Source: Thalassotalea sp. 42_200_T64
Lineage (GTDB): Bacteria; Pseudomonadota; Gammaproteobacteria; Enterobacterales; Alteromonadaceae
Assembly: GCA_002162925.1 (NCBI GenBank)
Contig: MABC01000045.1
Location: 1-64,000, forward strand
Direction of reading: 5' to 3'
DNA length: 64,000 nt
The notes beneath the pieces were generated by a model that saw only the letters and a list, made by a program, of their open reading frames with translations, ran no database searches and had not been told where the DNA came from. Every line of letters starts with the position of its first letter. Within the stretch, counting starts at the first letter, position 1. Positions 25,941 through 38,070 of this stretch are shown here, piece after piece. The position numbers were made by a program, and so were the translations under genes.

Positions 25941-26687
25941 TTATCGTAAACGCACGGTAAACAATACCTAAACAATAAATCCAGATTAAGTTAAGTCATT
26001 TAAGGTAATTATTGGGAGTAGCTTATGATAATTACACGCAGTTAAGCTGCAATGGATAGCTATCCTTGAACAACAGCTAGATAGCGACTTAAGCAATCTG
26101 AAGCGTTGTTTAATAAAATATTTGCAACAAATATGAATGCTGGATTGGACTCATTTACCTTTGAAGTGTGACTAAAGTAATCACTCTAACTCGCTCAGGG
26201 GGCGGAAGCGCCATAGAGTGTATATACTAATATCAGCTGTTCTTGGAGGTGGAGAACTTAAAAGTGATGCCTATTACTCTACTCTTTAAGCAGAGTTACT
26301 CATACAAAAACTAATCCAAATATCAACTGAATAGATCGTTGATAATGTCTATTGTGGCAGTAGTTATCCTTCCTAATTAAGCCTAAAATGCCCTGTTTAG
26401 CGATCATTTGGTCTTGAAAATGTAGAATTGGTATACGCTATCTAACAAAATAATTTGACTTTACGGTGTTGTATAGGAATTTGGTATTTTGTATACTTTT
26501 AAGTCTTTATAGTGACTTCTCTATTAAATTTAACAAAAAACTATACAATAATAGAAGCCTTTAATTATTTTTGTTTTATAGTTTATATTTTCAATGGCTT
26601 AGTCACCCACCCAGCCATAAAAAATACATTGGTGGGGCTTATAACCGTTTTAAGGCTGAAAATTTAGTTTAAAACTTAAACAGATTG
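25941..26687. other. intergenic, no recognised gene
   Basis: About 750 bases with frequent stops in all frames. A short frame near 26044-26136 (KLQWIAILEQQLDSDL...) and a hairpin at 26183-26221 (CACTCTA...TAGAGTG enclosing GGCG-GAAG-CGCC) are the only structure seen. This may be a remnant of lost DNA between the island and the thiamine operon. Confidence 0.4.
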
Positions 26688-26710
26688 AAGGCTCCCTTGG
26701 GAGCCTTTTT
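26688..26710 (+). terminator. rho-independent terminator, plus orientation
   Basis: AAGGCTCCC-TT-GGGAGCCTT followed by more T. The T-run is on the plus strand, although the adjacent thiF gene ends here on the minus strand. It may serve thiF weakly, or end an unannotated plus-strand transcript. Confidence 0.75.
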
Positions 26711-26736
26711 AGTTGCTGGAGGGTTATTGATGATGA

Positions 26737-27507
26737 TTAAATTTCAGAGCAGTTTACACAAAGCGTATTTGTGTTGAGTTTGACTGCATTAAACTTGAGA
26801 TGCCAGGCATCAAACAACAATAAGCTGTTGGCTTTTACTTGCTCTGGCTGTGTTAACAGCTTAATCGCTTCGATCGCTTGCAAGCTACCCATCACCCCAA
26901 GTACAGGTCCGAGAACCCCTGAATTCTGACAATTTAAAGCTCCATTTTCAGTGCCTTGTTGCTTATCCAATTCAGGGTAAAGACAGCGATAGCATGGAGA
27001 TTTTTGCTGAGTAAAATTAAATACCGCCAACTGACCATTACCACCAATCGCTGCCGCGCTTACTAAGGCAACGCCTGCTTGTTGGCAGGCTTGGTTGATG
27101 AAGTAACGAGAGCTGACGTTATCAGTGCAATCGAGTAGCAAATTGGCATTTGTCAGCAGCTTGGCAAGGTTTACCTGTTCAACTTTTTTGTTGATGCTAA
27201 TTACTTTTACCTGCGAATTTAACCCGTAAAGTTGTTGCTCGGCGGCGTCTACTTTCGCTTTGCCAATATGATTAGCACGATACAGCACTTGCCGTTGTAA
27301 ATTCGATAAATCCACTTTATCATCATCGATTAGCGTTAGCTGCCCTATGCCTGCCGCGGCTAAATATTGCAGGGCAGGGCAGCCCAGACCGCCCAGACCG
27401 ACGACAATAATATGGCTATTTTTTAAGGTCACTTGTCCTTGTTCGCCAACTTGCTCAAGCATGACTTGCCGAGAATAGCGGATATATTCCTGATCAGATA
27501 AAGCCAT
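26737..27507 (-). CDS. thiF: ThiF, sulfur-carrier adenylyltransferase
   Basis: The 256-aa E1-like enzyme has the ATP-binding loop GLGGLGCPALQYLAAAGIG (about residues 33-51), the DNVSSRYFINQAC segment and two zinc CxxC pairs (CYRC and CVNC near the end). It adenylates the C-terminal glycine of ThiS so that sulfur can be loaded for thiazole synthesis. It is last in the thiamine operon; its start coincides with the last base of the thiDE stop. MoeB relatives are similar, but the operon decides for ThiF. Confidence 0.92.
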   Translation of the reverse strand: MALSDQEYIRYSRQVMLEQVGEQGQVTLKNSHIIVVGLGGLGCPALQYLAAAGIGQLTLIDDDKVDLSNLQRQVLYRANHIGKAKVDAAEQQLYGLNSQVKVISINKKVEQVNLAKLLTNANLLLDCTDNVSSRYFINQACQQAGVALVSAAAIGGNGQLAVFNFTQQKSPCYRCLYPELDKQQGTENGALNCQNSGVLGPVLGVMGSLQAIEAIKLLTQPEQVKANSLLLFDAWHLKFNAVKLNTNTLCVNCSEI

Positions 27508-29045
27508 TATAAATTATCCTCAGGATGTGCCATCAGCTGTTTAAAATTCGCCACTACTTGCTCGGGCCGTTCGGCTAAAGTGATCGCTGTAACTACGGCC
27601 AAACTATCGACTCCGGTAGCCCATACTCGGTCTGCGCGCTCAAGGTTAATGCCACCAATGGCAACAACGGGGATATCTGTGGCCAAGTTAAGGGTATGGG
27701 CTAAAGTCGGCACTCCTTGAATTTGCCCGGTCATGTCTTTGGTCACCGTCGGGAAAATTGCACCAATTGCCAAGTACGATGGCTGTAATTGCTGAGCCAG
27801 CAGAAACTCGTAACAGCCGTGAGTGCTGATACCAAGGCGCAGCCCGGCCTTGTTAATGGCAGCGAGGTCGGCATCTTGCAAATCTTCCTGACCTAAGTGT
27901 ATGCCATAGGCCTGATATTTTATCGCCAGTTGCCAGTGATCGTTAATAAACAGGCGAGTGTTATATTGTTGGCAAAATTCAACCGCCAGTTCAATCTGTT
28001 GTTCAAGCTGTGCAACAGATAAATTTTTCAACCGTAGCTGGATGATATTAAGCCCTAATGGCAGCAGACGTTTTAACCAGCTCAATGAATCAACGACGGG
28101 ATAGAGACCCAAGCGTTGTTTACCATTTCTGGCTATGCCGAGCGATTTAAAAGCCGAAAGGGCCTGGTAGCGCTCCATTAAACGGCCGGTGATTTTTGGA
28201 TAATCGCTAGCATTTGTCGCGATACTCAATTGCTCAAAGGCACCGTAATAGCCGGTTTTATCCTGATGACATTTAAGGCCCTGATTGATAAATGCCTTAG
28301 TTAACATTAATGCGTCAGGTAGTAAATGACCATTAGCCAGGAACGCAGCTAACGCCGAGGCAAAGGAGCAACCGCCTCCGTGGCTATAATCAGTGTTTAT
28401 TTTGTCACTAGCAAGTTGATAGACCAACTGCTGATCTTCAATGTTCGCCAAGCAATAATCTTCGCTTACATCGTGTTTACTGTGGCCGCCTTTTACCACT
28501 ACCGCCGCTGCGCCGAGCTTGATTATCTTGTTTGCCAATTGCTCGGCATGGTCGGTGCTGTTGTTTGCCAGCGCTTGCGCTTCCATCAGATTGGGAGTTA
28601 TGACATCAATTAGTGGTAATAAATCATTGAGCGCATCGATAGTAAAATCATGAAATTTTCCACCGACACTGGCACTGCCAACCGGATCAAAGACCACCCG
28701 TAAATTATCGTTTTCGGCTTTTAACTGAGCCAAAATATTGACTAACCAATTAACTTGTTGCGATGTTGCTAGCAAGCCAACTTTGATTACTGCAGGCGTT
28801 TTATCCGACTTCAATGCGGTAAACTGCTGATCTAAAATCTGCCAATCTACGGCATTGACGGCAATCAGTTCACCGGAGTTTTGCACGGTATTGGCAGTAA
28901 TGAAATGACAGACTTCACAGCCTAGTGAATGTAAGGTTTTAATGTCGGCGGCAATGCCTGCACCACCAGAGCAATCGGCGCCAGAGATGGTCCAAACTAT
29001 TGGCTTTAAAGGCACTGGTGTTAAAGATTGCGGTTTTATCGCCAT
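27507..29045 (-). CDS. thiDE: ThiD-ThiE fusion: HMP-P kinase / thiamine-phosphate synthase
   Basis: The ATG at 29045 overlaps the thiG stop (TAATG) and gives 512 aa; an ATG eight codons upstream is possible but less likely. The first half is ThiD, with WTISGADCSGGAGIAADIKT near the start and VVVKGGHS near residue 190. The second half is ThiE: LGLYPVVDS, LFINDHWQLA, GIHLGQEDL and the phosphate-binding VVAIGGINLE near residue 470. ThiD phosphorylates the pyrimidine and ThiE joins it to the thiazole. The fusion places consecutive reactions on one chain. Confidence 0.93.
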   Translation of the reverse strand: MAIKPQSLTPVPLKPIVWTISGADCSGGAGIAADIKTLHSLGCEVCHFITANTVQNSGELIAVNAVDWQILDQQFTALKSDKTPAVIKVGLLATSQQVNWLVNILAQLKAENDNLRVVFDPVGSASVGGKFHDFTIDALNDLLPLIDVITPNLMEAQALANNSTDHAEQLANKIIKLGAAAVVVKGGHSKHDVSEDYCLANIEDQQLVYQLASDKINTDYSHGGGCSFASALAAFLANGHLLPDALMLTKAFINQGLKCHQDKTGYYGAFEQLSIATNASDYPKITGRLMERYQALSAFKSLGIARNGKQRLGLYPVVDSLSWLKRLLPLGLNIIQLRLKNLSVAQLEQQIELAVEFCQQYNTRLFINDHWQLAIKYQAYGIHLGQEDLQDADLAAINKAGLRLGISTHGCYEFLLAQQLQPSYLAIGAIFPTVTKDMTGQIQGVPTLAHTLNLATDIPVVAIGGINLERADRVWATGVDSLAVVTAITLAERPEQVVANFKQLMAHPEDNL

Positions 29046-29848
29046 TAGTTCACTCCCGGATGATGCCAAAACGGAGTATCTAAGGTTGGCGTACTCGGTT
29101 GTGCGGTTTGGCGTTTATCCATAATGCCAGCAAGATAGCCTTGCTCGCCGGCACTGATGGCCTGAGCGAATGCTTTCGCCATTAATACCGGATTATCGGC
29201 TAAGGCGATGGCGCTATTTAACAGTACGCCGTCATAGCCCATTTCCATTGCTTGGCAGGCATCCGATGGCCGACCAATACCGGCATCGACAATTAAGGTG
29301 GCATCGGGCAGACGCGTGCGAATGGTTTCCAGGTTATATGGAGTCATTAAGCCTTTGCCGGTGCCAATGGGTGAAGCCCAGGGCATGATCACCTGACAAC
29401 CTAAATCGTAAAGACGTTGACAAAGCACTAAATCGTCGGTGCAATAGGGCAATACTTTAAAGCCTTCATTGATCAGCGTTGTTGCTGCCTGCAACAGTTC
29501 AATCGGATCGGGCTGTAAATTATAATCATCACCTATCACTTCCAGTTTGATCCAGTCGGTGGCAAATAACTCACGGCTCATTCGAGCCAGGGTAATGGCT
29601 TCTTTTGCCGATTTACAGCCTGCGGTATTTGGCAGTAAATGCAGCTTACGCTGAGTACTTAACTGCTGAATATATTGCCAAATTTTCGCGCCACCATTAT
29701 CCGCAGGATTTTGCCGTTTCAATGACAAGGTCACCACTTGTGAGCCGCTCTCCACAATGGCATTCTTCATCACCTCAGGCGAGGGGTATAACGCCGAGCC
29801 TATCAGTAAACGACTTTCTAGCTCTGTTCCATAAATATTAATGGCCAT
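29045..29848 (-). CDS. thiG: ThiG, thiazole synthase
   Basis: The 267-aa TIM-barrel enzyme has the [14 protein letters not shown] start region, the imine-forming lysine in [10 protein letters not shown] (about residue 100), [12 protein letters not shown] and [18 protein letters not shown]. It makes the thiazole ring from deoxyxylulose phosphate, ThiS-thiocarboxylate and dehydroglycine; the last is supplied aerobically by ThiO encoded upstream. A C-terminal extension of about 20 residues ([11 protein letters not shown]...) exceeds the usual length. Confidence 0.95.
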   Translation of the reverse strand: MAINIYGTELESRLLIGSALYPSPEVMKNAIVESGSQVVTLSLKRQNPADNGGAKIWQYIQQLSTQRKLHLLPNTAGCKSAKEAITLARMSRELFATDWIKLEVIGDDYNLQPDPIELLQAATTLINEGFKVLPYCTDDLVLCQRLYDLGCQVIMPWASPIGTGKGLMTPYNLETIRTRLPDATLIVDAGIGRPSDACQAMEMGYDGVLLNSAIALADNPVLMAKAFAQAISAGEQGYLAGIMDKRQTAQPSTPTLDTPFWHHPGVN

Positions 29849-29863
29849 AATTTTCTACTCGTT

Positions 29864-30157
29864 TTAACCGCCCTGAATAGGCGCGAAAATATCAATACTG
29901 TCATTTGGGTTAAGGACAGTGCCAGGGTAATCAGCGCGGCTGATAAAATCGCCGTTCAATGCCAGAGCAAAATTGCTCAGGGCGCTATTTTGTTGCTGAT
30001 AAAGGGTTAAAGCATCAGTCAAAGTGTTGCTGATGCTATTGATTAACGAAATGCTTTCACCATTGATGAAGATGTTTATTGGCTCATTCTCCGGCCGACT
30101 TTCTGTATTAGTTGATGGCCTAGCCGTTGGTTTAGTTATTGGCATAGTTATTGGCAT
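29864..30157 (-). CDS. thiS: ThiS, sulfur-carrier protein
   Basis: The conserved ThiS body starts at INIFINGE and ends with the required diglycine (FAPIQGG). From the ATG at 30157 the product is 97 aa, about 30 longer than usual. The extra N-terminus (MPITMPITKPTARP...) is low-complexity and overlaps the end of thiO, whose own tail is the repeat NYANNYANN. Both come from one duplicated 12-base word. A true start further in is possible, but no good ATG exists there. Confidence 0.85.
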   Translation of the reverse strand: MPITMPITKPTARPSTNTESRPENEPINIFINGESISLINSISNTLTDALTLYQQQNSALSNFALALNGDFISRADYPGTVLNPNDSIDIFAPIQGG

Positions 30158-31316
30158 AGTTGTAGCGCCTCTGATTTGAATTTATTGTTGATGACTCTGA
30201 TTGCTGCCAGTGAAGTAATTCCGGGTAAGCCACTAACTCAGTTAATTGCTCTAACGGTTTTTCCTGTTTGATATGGGCCACCGTGGTTAATAGCTGCTCA
30301 AGCAGTACAGGTGCAATTAAAAAACCGTGACGAAATAGGCCATTAATTTGGATAAGTTCATGGCTCAGCTTCATTTGCGGCTGGTTGTCACTAAAGGCTG
30401 GGCGAGTCCCCACTACATGCTGGCGTATTTTCGCCTCGGCAAAACCGGGGTGAATGCTATAAGCGGCCGATAGTAGCTCTAATGATGAGCGCACTGTCAT
30501 CGGGCCTAAATCATCACTTTCAATTTCAGTGGCACCCACCACATAATGACCCTTGCCTTTGGGCGCGATATACAATTGATACCTGGGGTGCATTAACCGA
30601 ATTGGCCGATGAATATGCACATCGGGAGCAAATAATTGGAACAGCTCACCGCGAACCGCGCGTAAATCACTAATGGCGCCGACAGTGTTACTCGCCGATT
30701 TTATCGCGCCGGTACCACGGCAATCGATGATCAAGTCAAACTGCTGCCAATCACCATTCACCAACAAACGGTTGCCATTAATTTGCTCAACGTGATGATT
30801 GGTCAGCCAGTTGACTTGCTCACTCTCAAGTTGTTGCTGCAACGCCACTAGCAATTTACGGTTACCTATTTGTCCTTCTTCGGGCAAATACAGAGCGCGA
30901 TTAAAACTACGGCCAAGTTCCGGCTCAAGTTCATTAATTTGTTCTCGGCTGAGCAAATGACAAGGGTGTTGAACATAATTACGTTTAAGGTGTTTGGCAA
31001 AGCGCTGAAAATCGCCACTGTCTTGCGCGTGGCTAACCAGCAGTGAACCCTGTTGCTGAAAAAAGTGATAACCGTCAAGACTATCAAGAATTTTTGGCCA
31101 CAGCGCTAATGAGTCAAAGCCCATGGCGACAATATTAGGCTCACAGTGCAAAGATTCACCCAACGGCGTTAATAAACCGGCAGCAGCTCGGGCAGCGCTA
31201 AGCTCGCCCTTTTTCTGATCTTTGTCGAACAAGGTGATCTGCTCACCTTGTCGATGCAAAAACAGTGCTGCCAACCGGCCCATTAAGCCGGCGCCAACAA
31301 TGGCAATATTCGCCAT
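30132..31316 (-). CDS. thiO: ThiO, glycine oxidase
   Basis: The 394-aa FAD enzyme has the N-terminal dinucleotide loop IVGAGLMGRLAALFLHRQGE, a second FAD contact AARAAAGLLTPLGE and the C-terminal substrate region RHGFLIAPVLLEQL. It oxidises glycine to the imine used by ThiG, the oxygen-dependent alternative to ThiH. It starts just after thiC and overlaps thiS by 26 bases, its last residues being repeat-derived. Confidence 0.92.
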   Translation of the reverse strand: MANIAIVGAGLMGRLAALFLHRQGEQITLFDKDQKKGELSAARAAAGLLTPLGESLHCEPNIVAMGFDSLALWPKILDSLDGYHFFQQQGSLLVSHAQDSGDFQRFAKHLKRNYVQHPCHLLSREQINELEPELGRSFNRALYLPEEGQIGNRKLLVALQQQLESEQVNWLTNHHVEQINGNRLLVNGDWQQFDLIIDCRGTGAIKSASNTVGAISDLRAVRGELFQLFAPDVHIHRPIRLMHPRYQLYIAPKGKGHYVVGATEIESDDLGPMTVRSSLELLSAAYSIHPGFAEAKIRQHVVGTRPAFSDNQPQMKLSHELIQINGLFRHGFLIAPVLLEQLLTTVAHIKQEKPLEQLTELVAYPELLHWQQSESSTINSNQRRYNYANNYANN

Positions 31317-31318
31317 TG

Positions 31319-33322
<2,004 letters not shown>

Positions 33323-33431
33323 TCACCTGTAATTAATAATGAATTAAAAACCAGGCGGAGCCTTTAGAAATAAAACTAGGAGGAAAAAAAGCCCAAAATG
33401 CAGAATAATGTAGCTGAAACGGGATTTTCCT

Positions 33432-33516
33432 ACTTGTTCCCTTCGCAGATACTAATCTGATTCAGGTTCTACGGATCTCGCAATTGCGATCTCAGCTCTT
33501 TGGCACTCCGACAAGT
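33432..33516 (-). promoter_or_regulatory. TPP riboswitch (THI element)
   Basis: The minus strand shows ACTTGTCGGAGTGCC, GCTGAGATC, GAGATCCGTAGAACCTGA and CTGCGAAGGGAACAAGT in order, the conserved core of the thiamine pyrophosphate aptamer, closed by the ACTTGT/ACAAGT stem. It sits 115 bases before thiC and should shut off the operon when thiamine pyrophosphate is plentiful. Confidence 0.95.
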
Positions 33517-33638
33517 TATGTAGTTATTAACGACTCTCTTTAATAGTGGTTAACAACTAGTCGGAGATTCTAACTTACAAATTAGCCGATAGGCAAGCAC
33601 AAAAAAACAGCTTACCTATAACAGTATCAAGATAGAAC

Positions 33639-34502
33639 TCACAGTTGCGTACGCAAGTCTAACAATTCAGGGAAGAAGCTAATATCCAAGGCTTTTTTCA
33701 AAAAGCTCACCCCTGATGAACCACCGGTGCCCATCTTGTTACCAATAATACGTTGTACCGTATACATGTGTTTAAAGCGCCATTGTTGGAAGGCATCTTC
33801 GATATCCATCAGTTTTTCCGCCAGTTCGTACAGTTCAAAATACTGATCGGCATTTTCATAGACCTTGATCCAGGCTTGCAGCACCGAATCATTTTTCGGG
33901 TAAGGCTTGGCAAAATCCCTATCGAGCATGTCCGCGTCAATGGCAAAACCGCTGTTGGCCAATACTTTGATCACTTCATCGTAAAGGCTAGGGCTGTCGC
34001 AGGTTTGTTTAAGCTCCAGGTGCACCGCCGGGTTACTTTCATGCACGGTTAACAGCGCTTCATTTTTATTGCCTAATAAGAATTCCAGTTTACGATAACC
34101 ATAAGATTGAAAGCCGGAAGCATGGCCAAGGGTATCGCGAAACTTCATATAATCAACCGGCGTAAGGGTGGATAATACACTCCAGGATTGGGTTAATTGC
34201 ACGAAGATTTGTTTGACTCGGGAGATCACTTTAAAGGCGTGACCAAAATCGCCTTCCTGTACATTTTTGATTGCCTCGGTTAATTCAAAACCGGCGAGTT
34301 TTAACCAGATTTCGCTGGCCTGATGGATGCTGATAAACAGCATTTCATCGTGCTCATTGGTTAGCGGCTTTTGTGCCGATAACACCTGTTCCAGACAGAG
34401 GTAGTCGCCATACGACATGTCGTCTTTAAAGTCGGTATGGATAGAGTCTTCTACCGCTCGGTAGTTGCTTGCGTCTTTATCGCTATGATGGGGACAACTC
34501 AT
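33639..34502 (-). CDS. kynA: tryptophan 2,3-dioxygenase
   Basis: The 287-aa heme enzyme has EMLFISIHQASEIWLKL (about residues 52-68), FRDTLGHASGFQSYGYRKLE (about 120-140) and the substrate-closing GTGGSSGVSFLKK near the end, all typical TDO signatures. It oxidises L-tryptophan to N-formylkynurenine. Its ATG overlaps the kmo stop, making it last in the eight-gene kynurenine operon. Confidence 0.96.
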   Translation of the reverse strand: MSCPHHSDKDASNYRAVEDSIHTDFKDDMSYGDYLCLEQVLSAQKPLTNEHDEMLFISIHQASEIWLKLAGFELTEAIKNVQEGDFGHAFKVISRVKQIFVQLTQSWSVLSTLTPVDYMKFRDTLGHASGFQSYGYRKLEFLLGNKNEALLTVHESNPAVHLELKQTCDSPSLYDEVIKVLANSGFAIDADMLDRDFAKPYPKNDSVLQAWIKVYENADQYFELYELAEKLMDIEDAFQQWRFKHMYTVQRIIGNKMGTGGSSGVSFLKKALDISFFPELLDLRTQL

Positions 34503-35884
34503 GATACTTTCTCCAATTTTTCTACTGCCAGGCGATGCAATAAATGATAAATCTGTTCGTTTTGCCAGGTATTATGAATATCAGGCAATTGCATCACCTG
34601 GTCCATGATTTGTTTTTGAATGTCACCCGTTTTCAGCGCCTGATGATACGAAATATTGGGTGAGAATGTCACCATAGAATACAGCGGCAGCCAAAGTTGT
34701 GGATGCATCTGATGAAACTTTGCTTCAATCTTTTTACGTAACAAGAAGTTTTGATCGGCCGATAATTCACTCATCTCAACAAAATTACGCTTGGCCAGTT
34801 CAATGATAGCATCGCAGTTGGGTTTACGGCTTTGTTCATAGGCGGGCAATATTTTATCCCAGTCACCGTCATATTGTTGTTCCAGCTCATTTAAAATACG
34901 GCAATCTTCAAAGCCGCAATTCATCCCTTGCCCGTAAAATGGCACCATGGCATGAGCGGCGTCACCGATCAGCGCGGTCGAGTTATTGATCACCCAAGGG
35001 TAGATATGCACTAAACATAATGGCGCAGGTTGCTTCTCGATAAAGCCATTAATCGGGTCTTCTAACAGTGGCATGGCATCATTAAAGTAAGAGTTAAAAA
35101 ACTCACTGACTTTTTCTGTACTGTTCAGTGAGGCAAAAGATAACTCACCTTCATGGTTTAAGAATAGGGTACAGGTAAACGAACCGTCAGGATTAGGCAA
35201 GGCAATCAGCATAAAATCTTTGCGCGGCCAGATATGCAGCGCATTTTTATCCATTTTATGGCTACCATCACTATTGGCGGCAATGCTCAATTCGATATAG
35301 CCTTGTGGCATATATTCTAACGAGTGGCTAATGCGCTGGCCGGTAATTTCCTGCGCCAGTCGTCTTACCTTCGAAAACGCACCATCGGCACCAATCAGTA
35401 GATCGCTGTTGTGATGTTTGGTTCGGCCTTTGTTGTTGAAGCTGCAATTTACCTGCTCAAAATTGACATTGGTTAAGTGATGATCAAAATGCACATTCAC
35501 TCCGTCTTCTTGTTCGGCAAGGGAGAGCAACTGCTCATTAATGCCGGAACGCGATACCGACCAAATGGCCTGATCATCCTTGCCATAAGGAAACTGGCTT
35601 AACTTGCCTTCGATATCATGCATGATTCGGCAATACATCGGGATCGCATTCTGGCGGATTTCTTCATCGACGCCAATCGCTTGTAGTGCCAACCAGCCTC
35701 TGTCTGATAAGGCCAAATTTATCGACTTGCCCTGATAAATGTTGTTTTGTCGTGAATCGGGACGTGATTCAAACAGGTCAATGCTGTAGCCTTTTTTCGC
35801 CAACATCACTGCCAATAACGAGCCAACCGGGCCGGCACCGGCGATTGAGATGTTCTTCATCTTCTTATTGTTAGTTGTGCTCAT
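34499..35884 (-). CDS. kmo: kynurenine 3-monooxygenase
   Basis: The 461-aa FAD monooxygenase has the GAGPVGSLLAVMLAKKGY nucleotide loop, the DLLIGADGAFSKVRR second motif and GDAAHAMVPFYGQGMNCGFE, with KMO-specific KSINLALSDRG near residue 55. It hydroxylates L-kynurenine using NADPH and oxygen. It follows kynU by one base. Confidence 0.95.
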   Translation of the reverse strand: MSTTNNKKMKNISIAGAGPVGSLLAVMLAKKGYSIDLFESRPDSRQNNIYQGKSINLALSDRGWLALQAIGVDEEIRQNAIPMYCRIMHDIEGKLSQFPYGKDDQAIWSVSRSGINEQLLSLAEQEDGVNVHFDHHLTNVNFEQVNCSFNNKGRTKHHNSDLLIGADGAFSKVRRLAQEITGQRISHSLEYMPQGYIELSIAANSDGSHKMDKNALHIWPRKDFMLIALPNPDGSFTCTLFLNHEGELSFASLNSTEKVSEFFNSYFNDAMPLLEDPINGFIEKQPAPLCLVHIYPWVINNSTALIGDAAHAMVPFYGQGMNCGFEDCRILNELEQQYDGDWDKILPAYEQSRKPNCDAIIELAKRNFVEMSELSADQNFLLRKKIEAKFHQMHPQLWLPLYSMVTFSPNISYHQALKTGDIQKQIMDQVMQLPDIHNTWQNEQIYHLLHRLAVEKLEKVS

Positions 35885-35885
35885 A

Positions 35886-37169
35886 TTATTTCCAGGTAGC
35901 CAGTAGCTGCTTTAAGGTTTCGCCCATGCGATAGACATCCTCGAAGCTGTTGTATAACGGCGTTGGCGCCATACGAACCACGTCAGGCTGACGAAAATCG
36001 GCAATAATACCGGCTTCAGTCAAGGCGTTAAAAAAGGTTTTGTCAGTACCGACTAGCTTGATCGATAGCTGACAACCGCGTTTATCTGGATTGCTTGGCG
36101 TGATGATTTCCAGACTGATATGTGGACATTGATTGACGATGTCGTTAAAGACAAATTCGAGAAAACCGGTCAGTTTCACACTTTTTTCGCGAAGTGCCTC
36201 CATGCCAACTTGGTGGAAAATATCTAACGATGCTTTTAATACTGCCATGCCCATCACCGGTGCATTGCTAATTTGCCAGCCTTCGGCGCCGGTCATCGGC
36301 TCAAAACTGTTTTCCATTAAGAAACGACGTTCTTTATTATGGCCCCACCAACCGCCAAAGCGGTTAATGTCGGTGTTATTGCCATGCTTGTCATGAACGA
36401 ATAGGGCCGCGGTATTGCCGGCACTGGAGTTGATGTATTTGTAGGTACACCAAGCGGCAAAATCGACATTCCAGTCATGCAATTGCAGCGGAATATTACC
36501 AGCAGCATGGGCCAAATCAAAACCTGCTAAAGCGCCAACGTTGTGTGTGACTTCGGTCAGTTTTTGCATATCAAATACTTGCCCGGTGAAGTAGTTTACG
36601 CCGCCAAAAAATACCAGCGCCACTTCATCGGCATTGGCATTAATCACATCGATTATGTCTTGTTCACGAATTAACTGCTCACCCTCTCGTGGCGCCACTT
36701 CAATAATGGCGTCATCTATGTCAAAACCGTGATGCCGCACTTGCGTTTCTAACAAGTAGCGATCCGATGGAAACATCTTGGCTTCTGAGATGATTTTAAA
36801 GCGTGTTGCGGTTGGTTGATAAAATGACACAAACAACAAATGCAGATTGTTGGTTAACGAGCCCATGCACACCACTTCCGATTCATTGGCGCCAACAATA
36901 TCTGCGGTTTGCGGCGTTAATGTTTCGTGATAACTGACCCAGGGGTTTTTCGCATGAAAGTGACCTTCTACGCCCCAATTGGCCCATTCGGTAAGTTCGT
37001 TGTTGATGTTTTCACGGACGGCTTTCGGCATTAAGCCTAACGAGTTGCCGGTAAAGTACAGCACTTGTTTGCCATTGATCACCGGGTGACAAAACTGCTC
37101 ACGGTAGTGTGCTAATGAGTCTTGTTGATCTTGCTGTTGGGCAAAGGCTAAAGTATTCTGATAAATCAT
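35886..37169 (-). CDS. kynU: kynureninase
   Basis: The ATG at 37169 has GAGG seven bases upstream; a GTG two codons earlier overlaps the preceding stop. The 427-aa PLP enzyme has [10 protein letters not shown] near the start, the DLAHAAGN segment and the cofactor lysine in [13 protein letters not shown] (about residue 240). It splits 3-hydroxykynurenine to 3-hydroxyanthranilate and alanine. Confidence 0.95.
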   Translation of the reverse strand: MIYQNTLAFAQQQDQQDSLAHYREQFCHPVINGKQVLYFTGNSLGLMPKAVRENINNELTEWANWGVEGHFHAKNPWVSYHETLTPQTADIVGANESEVVCMGSLTNNLHLLFVSFYQPTATRFKIISEAKMFPSDRYLLETQVRHHGFDIDDAIIEVAPREGEQLIREQDIIDVINANADEVALVFFGGVNYFTGQVFDMQKLTEVTHNVGALAGFDLAHAAGNIPLQLHDWNVDFAAWCTYKYINSSAGNTAALFVHDKHGNNTDINRFGGWWGHNKERRFLMENSFEPMTGAEGWQISNAPVMGMAVLKASLDIFHQVGMEALREKSVKLTGFLEFVFNDIVNQCPHISLEIITPSNPDKRGCQLSIKLVGTDKTFFNALTEAGIIADFRQPDVVRMAPTPLYNSFEDVYRMGETLKQLLATWK

Positions 37170-37171
37170 GA

Positions 37172-37984
37172 TCACGCCTCTGCACTTGTGTACGTATTGG
37201 CTTGACTTGTTGCCTGGCTTCTTGCTGGTTGAGTGCTAAAACTGCAAGAACCTAATGTTTCAACATTTACACTGATCGCTTGTCCCGGCGCTAACGCAAT
37301 GGCTGCCGTTGCCGCACCGGCAAGAATGATCTGTCCGGCTTTTAACTCTTCACCAGCATCGCTGATGCAACGCGCCGCTTCGACTAATGAATTTAACGGG
37401 TGATCTAAAATTGCCGAACTGTCATCTTCAGCAACCACCTTGCCATCAACAAGCAGTTGCATATTCAATTTGCTGATATCGGTATCTGCCGGGCGCCATG
37501 GGCCGACGATAAAGCCGGTGCTTGAGCAGTTATCGGCGATGACATCAGTTAACGAAAACTTAAAATTGCGGTAACGCGAATCGATCACTTCAATGGCTGG
37601 TGCAACGGCTTCTACCGCGGCTAATGCTTGCTCTACAGTGATGAGACCAGACAGTGGCGCTTTTAATTTAAAGGCAATTTCAGGCTCGGCGCGTGGGTGT
37701 ACGTAATTGTCTAAATTAATGGCTTGCTTTGGTTCGATGATCATTGCATCGGTTAAGCGGCCCAAAATTAAATCATCAACGCCCATTTGCCGCATTTTTG
37801 CGCGTGAGGTGAAGCCCATCTTATAACCGACCAGTTGCTCGCCGCGAGATAACCATTGCTCAATACTCAATTTTTGCACTTGATAGGCGTCCGTTAGAGC
37901 AAGCTCGGTAGAGAGTGATAATTGCTCAACACTGCTGGCACTCGCGGCCGCCTGGTCAAGTTTGATTGCTAATTGCTTCAGCAT
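37172..37984 (-). CDS. nbaG: 4-oxalocrotonate decarboxylase-type enzyme
   Basis: The 270-aa protein belongs to the fumarylacetoacetase-like hydratase/decarboxylase family. [32 protein letters not shown] and [20 protein letters not shown] point to the decarboxylase branch (DmpH/NbaG). In this pathway it converts 2-oxo-3-hexenedioate to 2-oxopent-4-enoate. The related hydratase that should follow is encoded at 44311-45098 and is broken. Gap to the ACMSD gene is 87 bases. Confidence 0.88.
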   Translation of the reverse strand: MLKQLAIKLDQAAASASSVEQLSLSTELALTDAYQVQKLSIEQWLSRGEQLVGYKMGFTSRAKMRQMGVDDLILGRLTDAMIIEPKQAINLDNYVHPRAEPEIAFKLKAPLSGLITVEQALAAVEAVAPAIEVIDSRYRNFKFSLTDVIADNCSSTGFIVGPWRPADTDISKLNMQLLVDGKVVAEDDSSAILDHPLNSLVEAARCISDAGEELKAGQIILAGAATAAIALAPGQAISVNVETLGSCSFSTQPARSQATSQANTYTSAEA

Positions 37985-38070
37985 GGTAATTCCTACTTTC
38001 TAATTCTTAAGTCCAAATCAATGGCTCGATTTTGTTTTCGCTCCGCTTTTCTTAACTTAGCCAGCATGAG

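Noticed and set aside
26183-26221. Hairpin CACTCTA...TAGAGTG with a GGCG-GAAG-CGCC tip
   Set aside because: Too short and isolated to call a structured RNA, terminator or element end from sequence alone.
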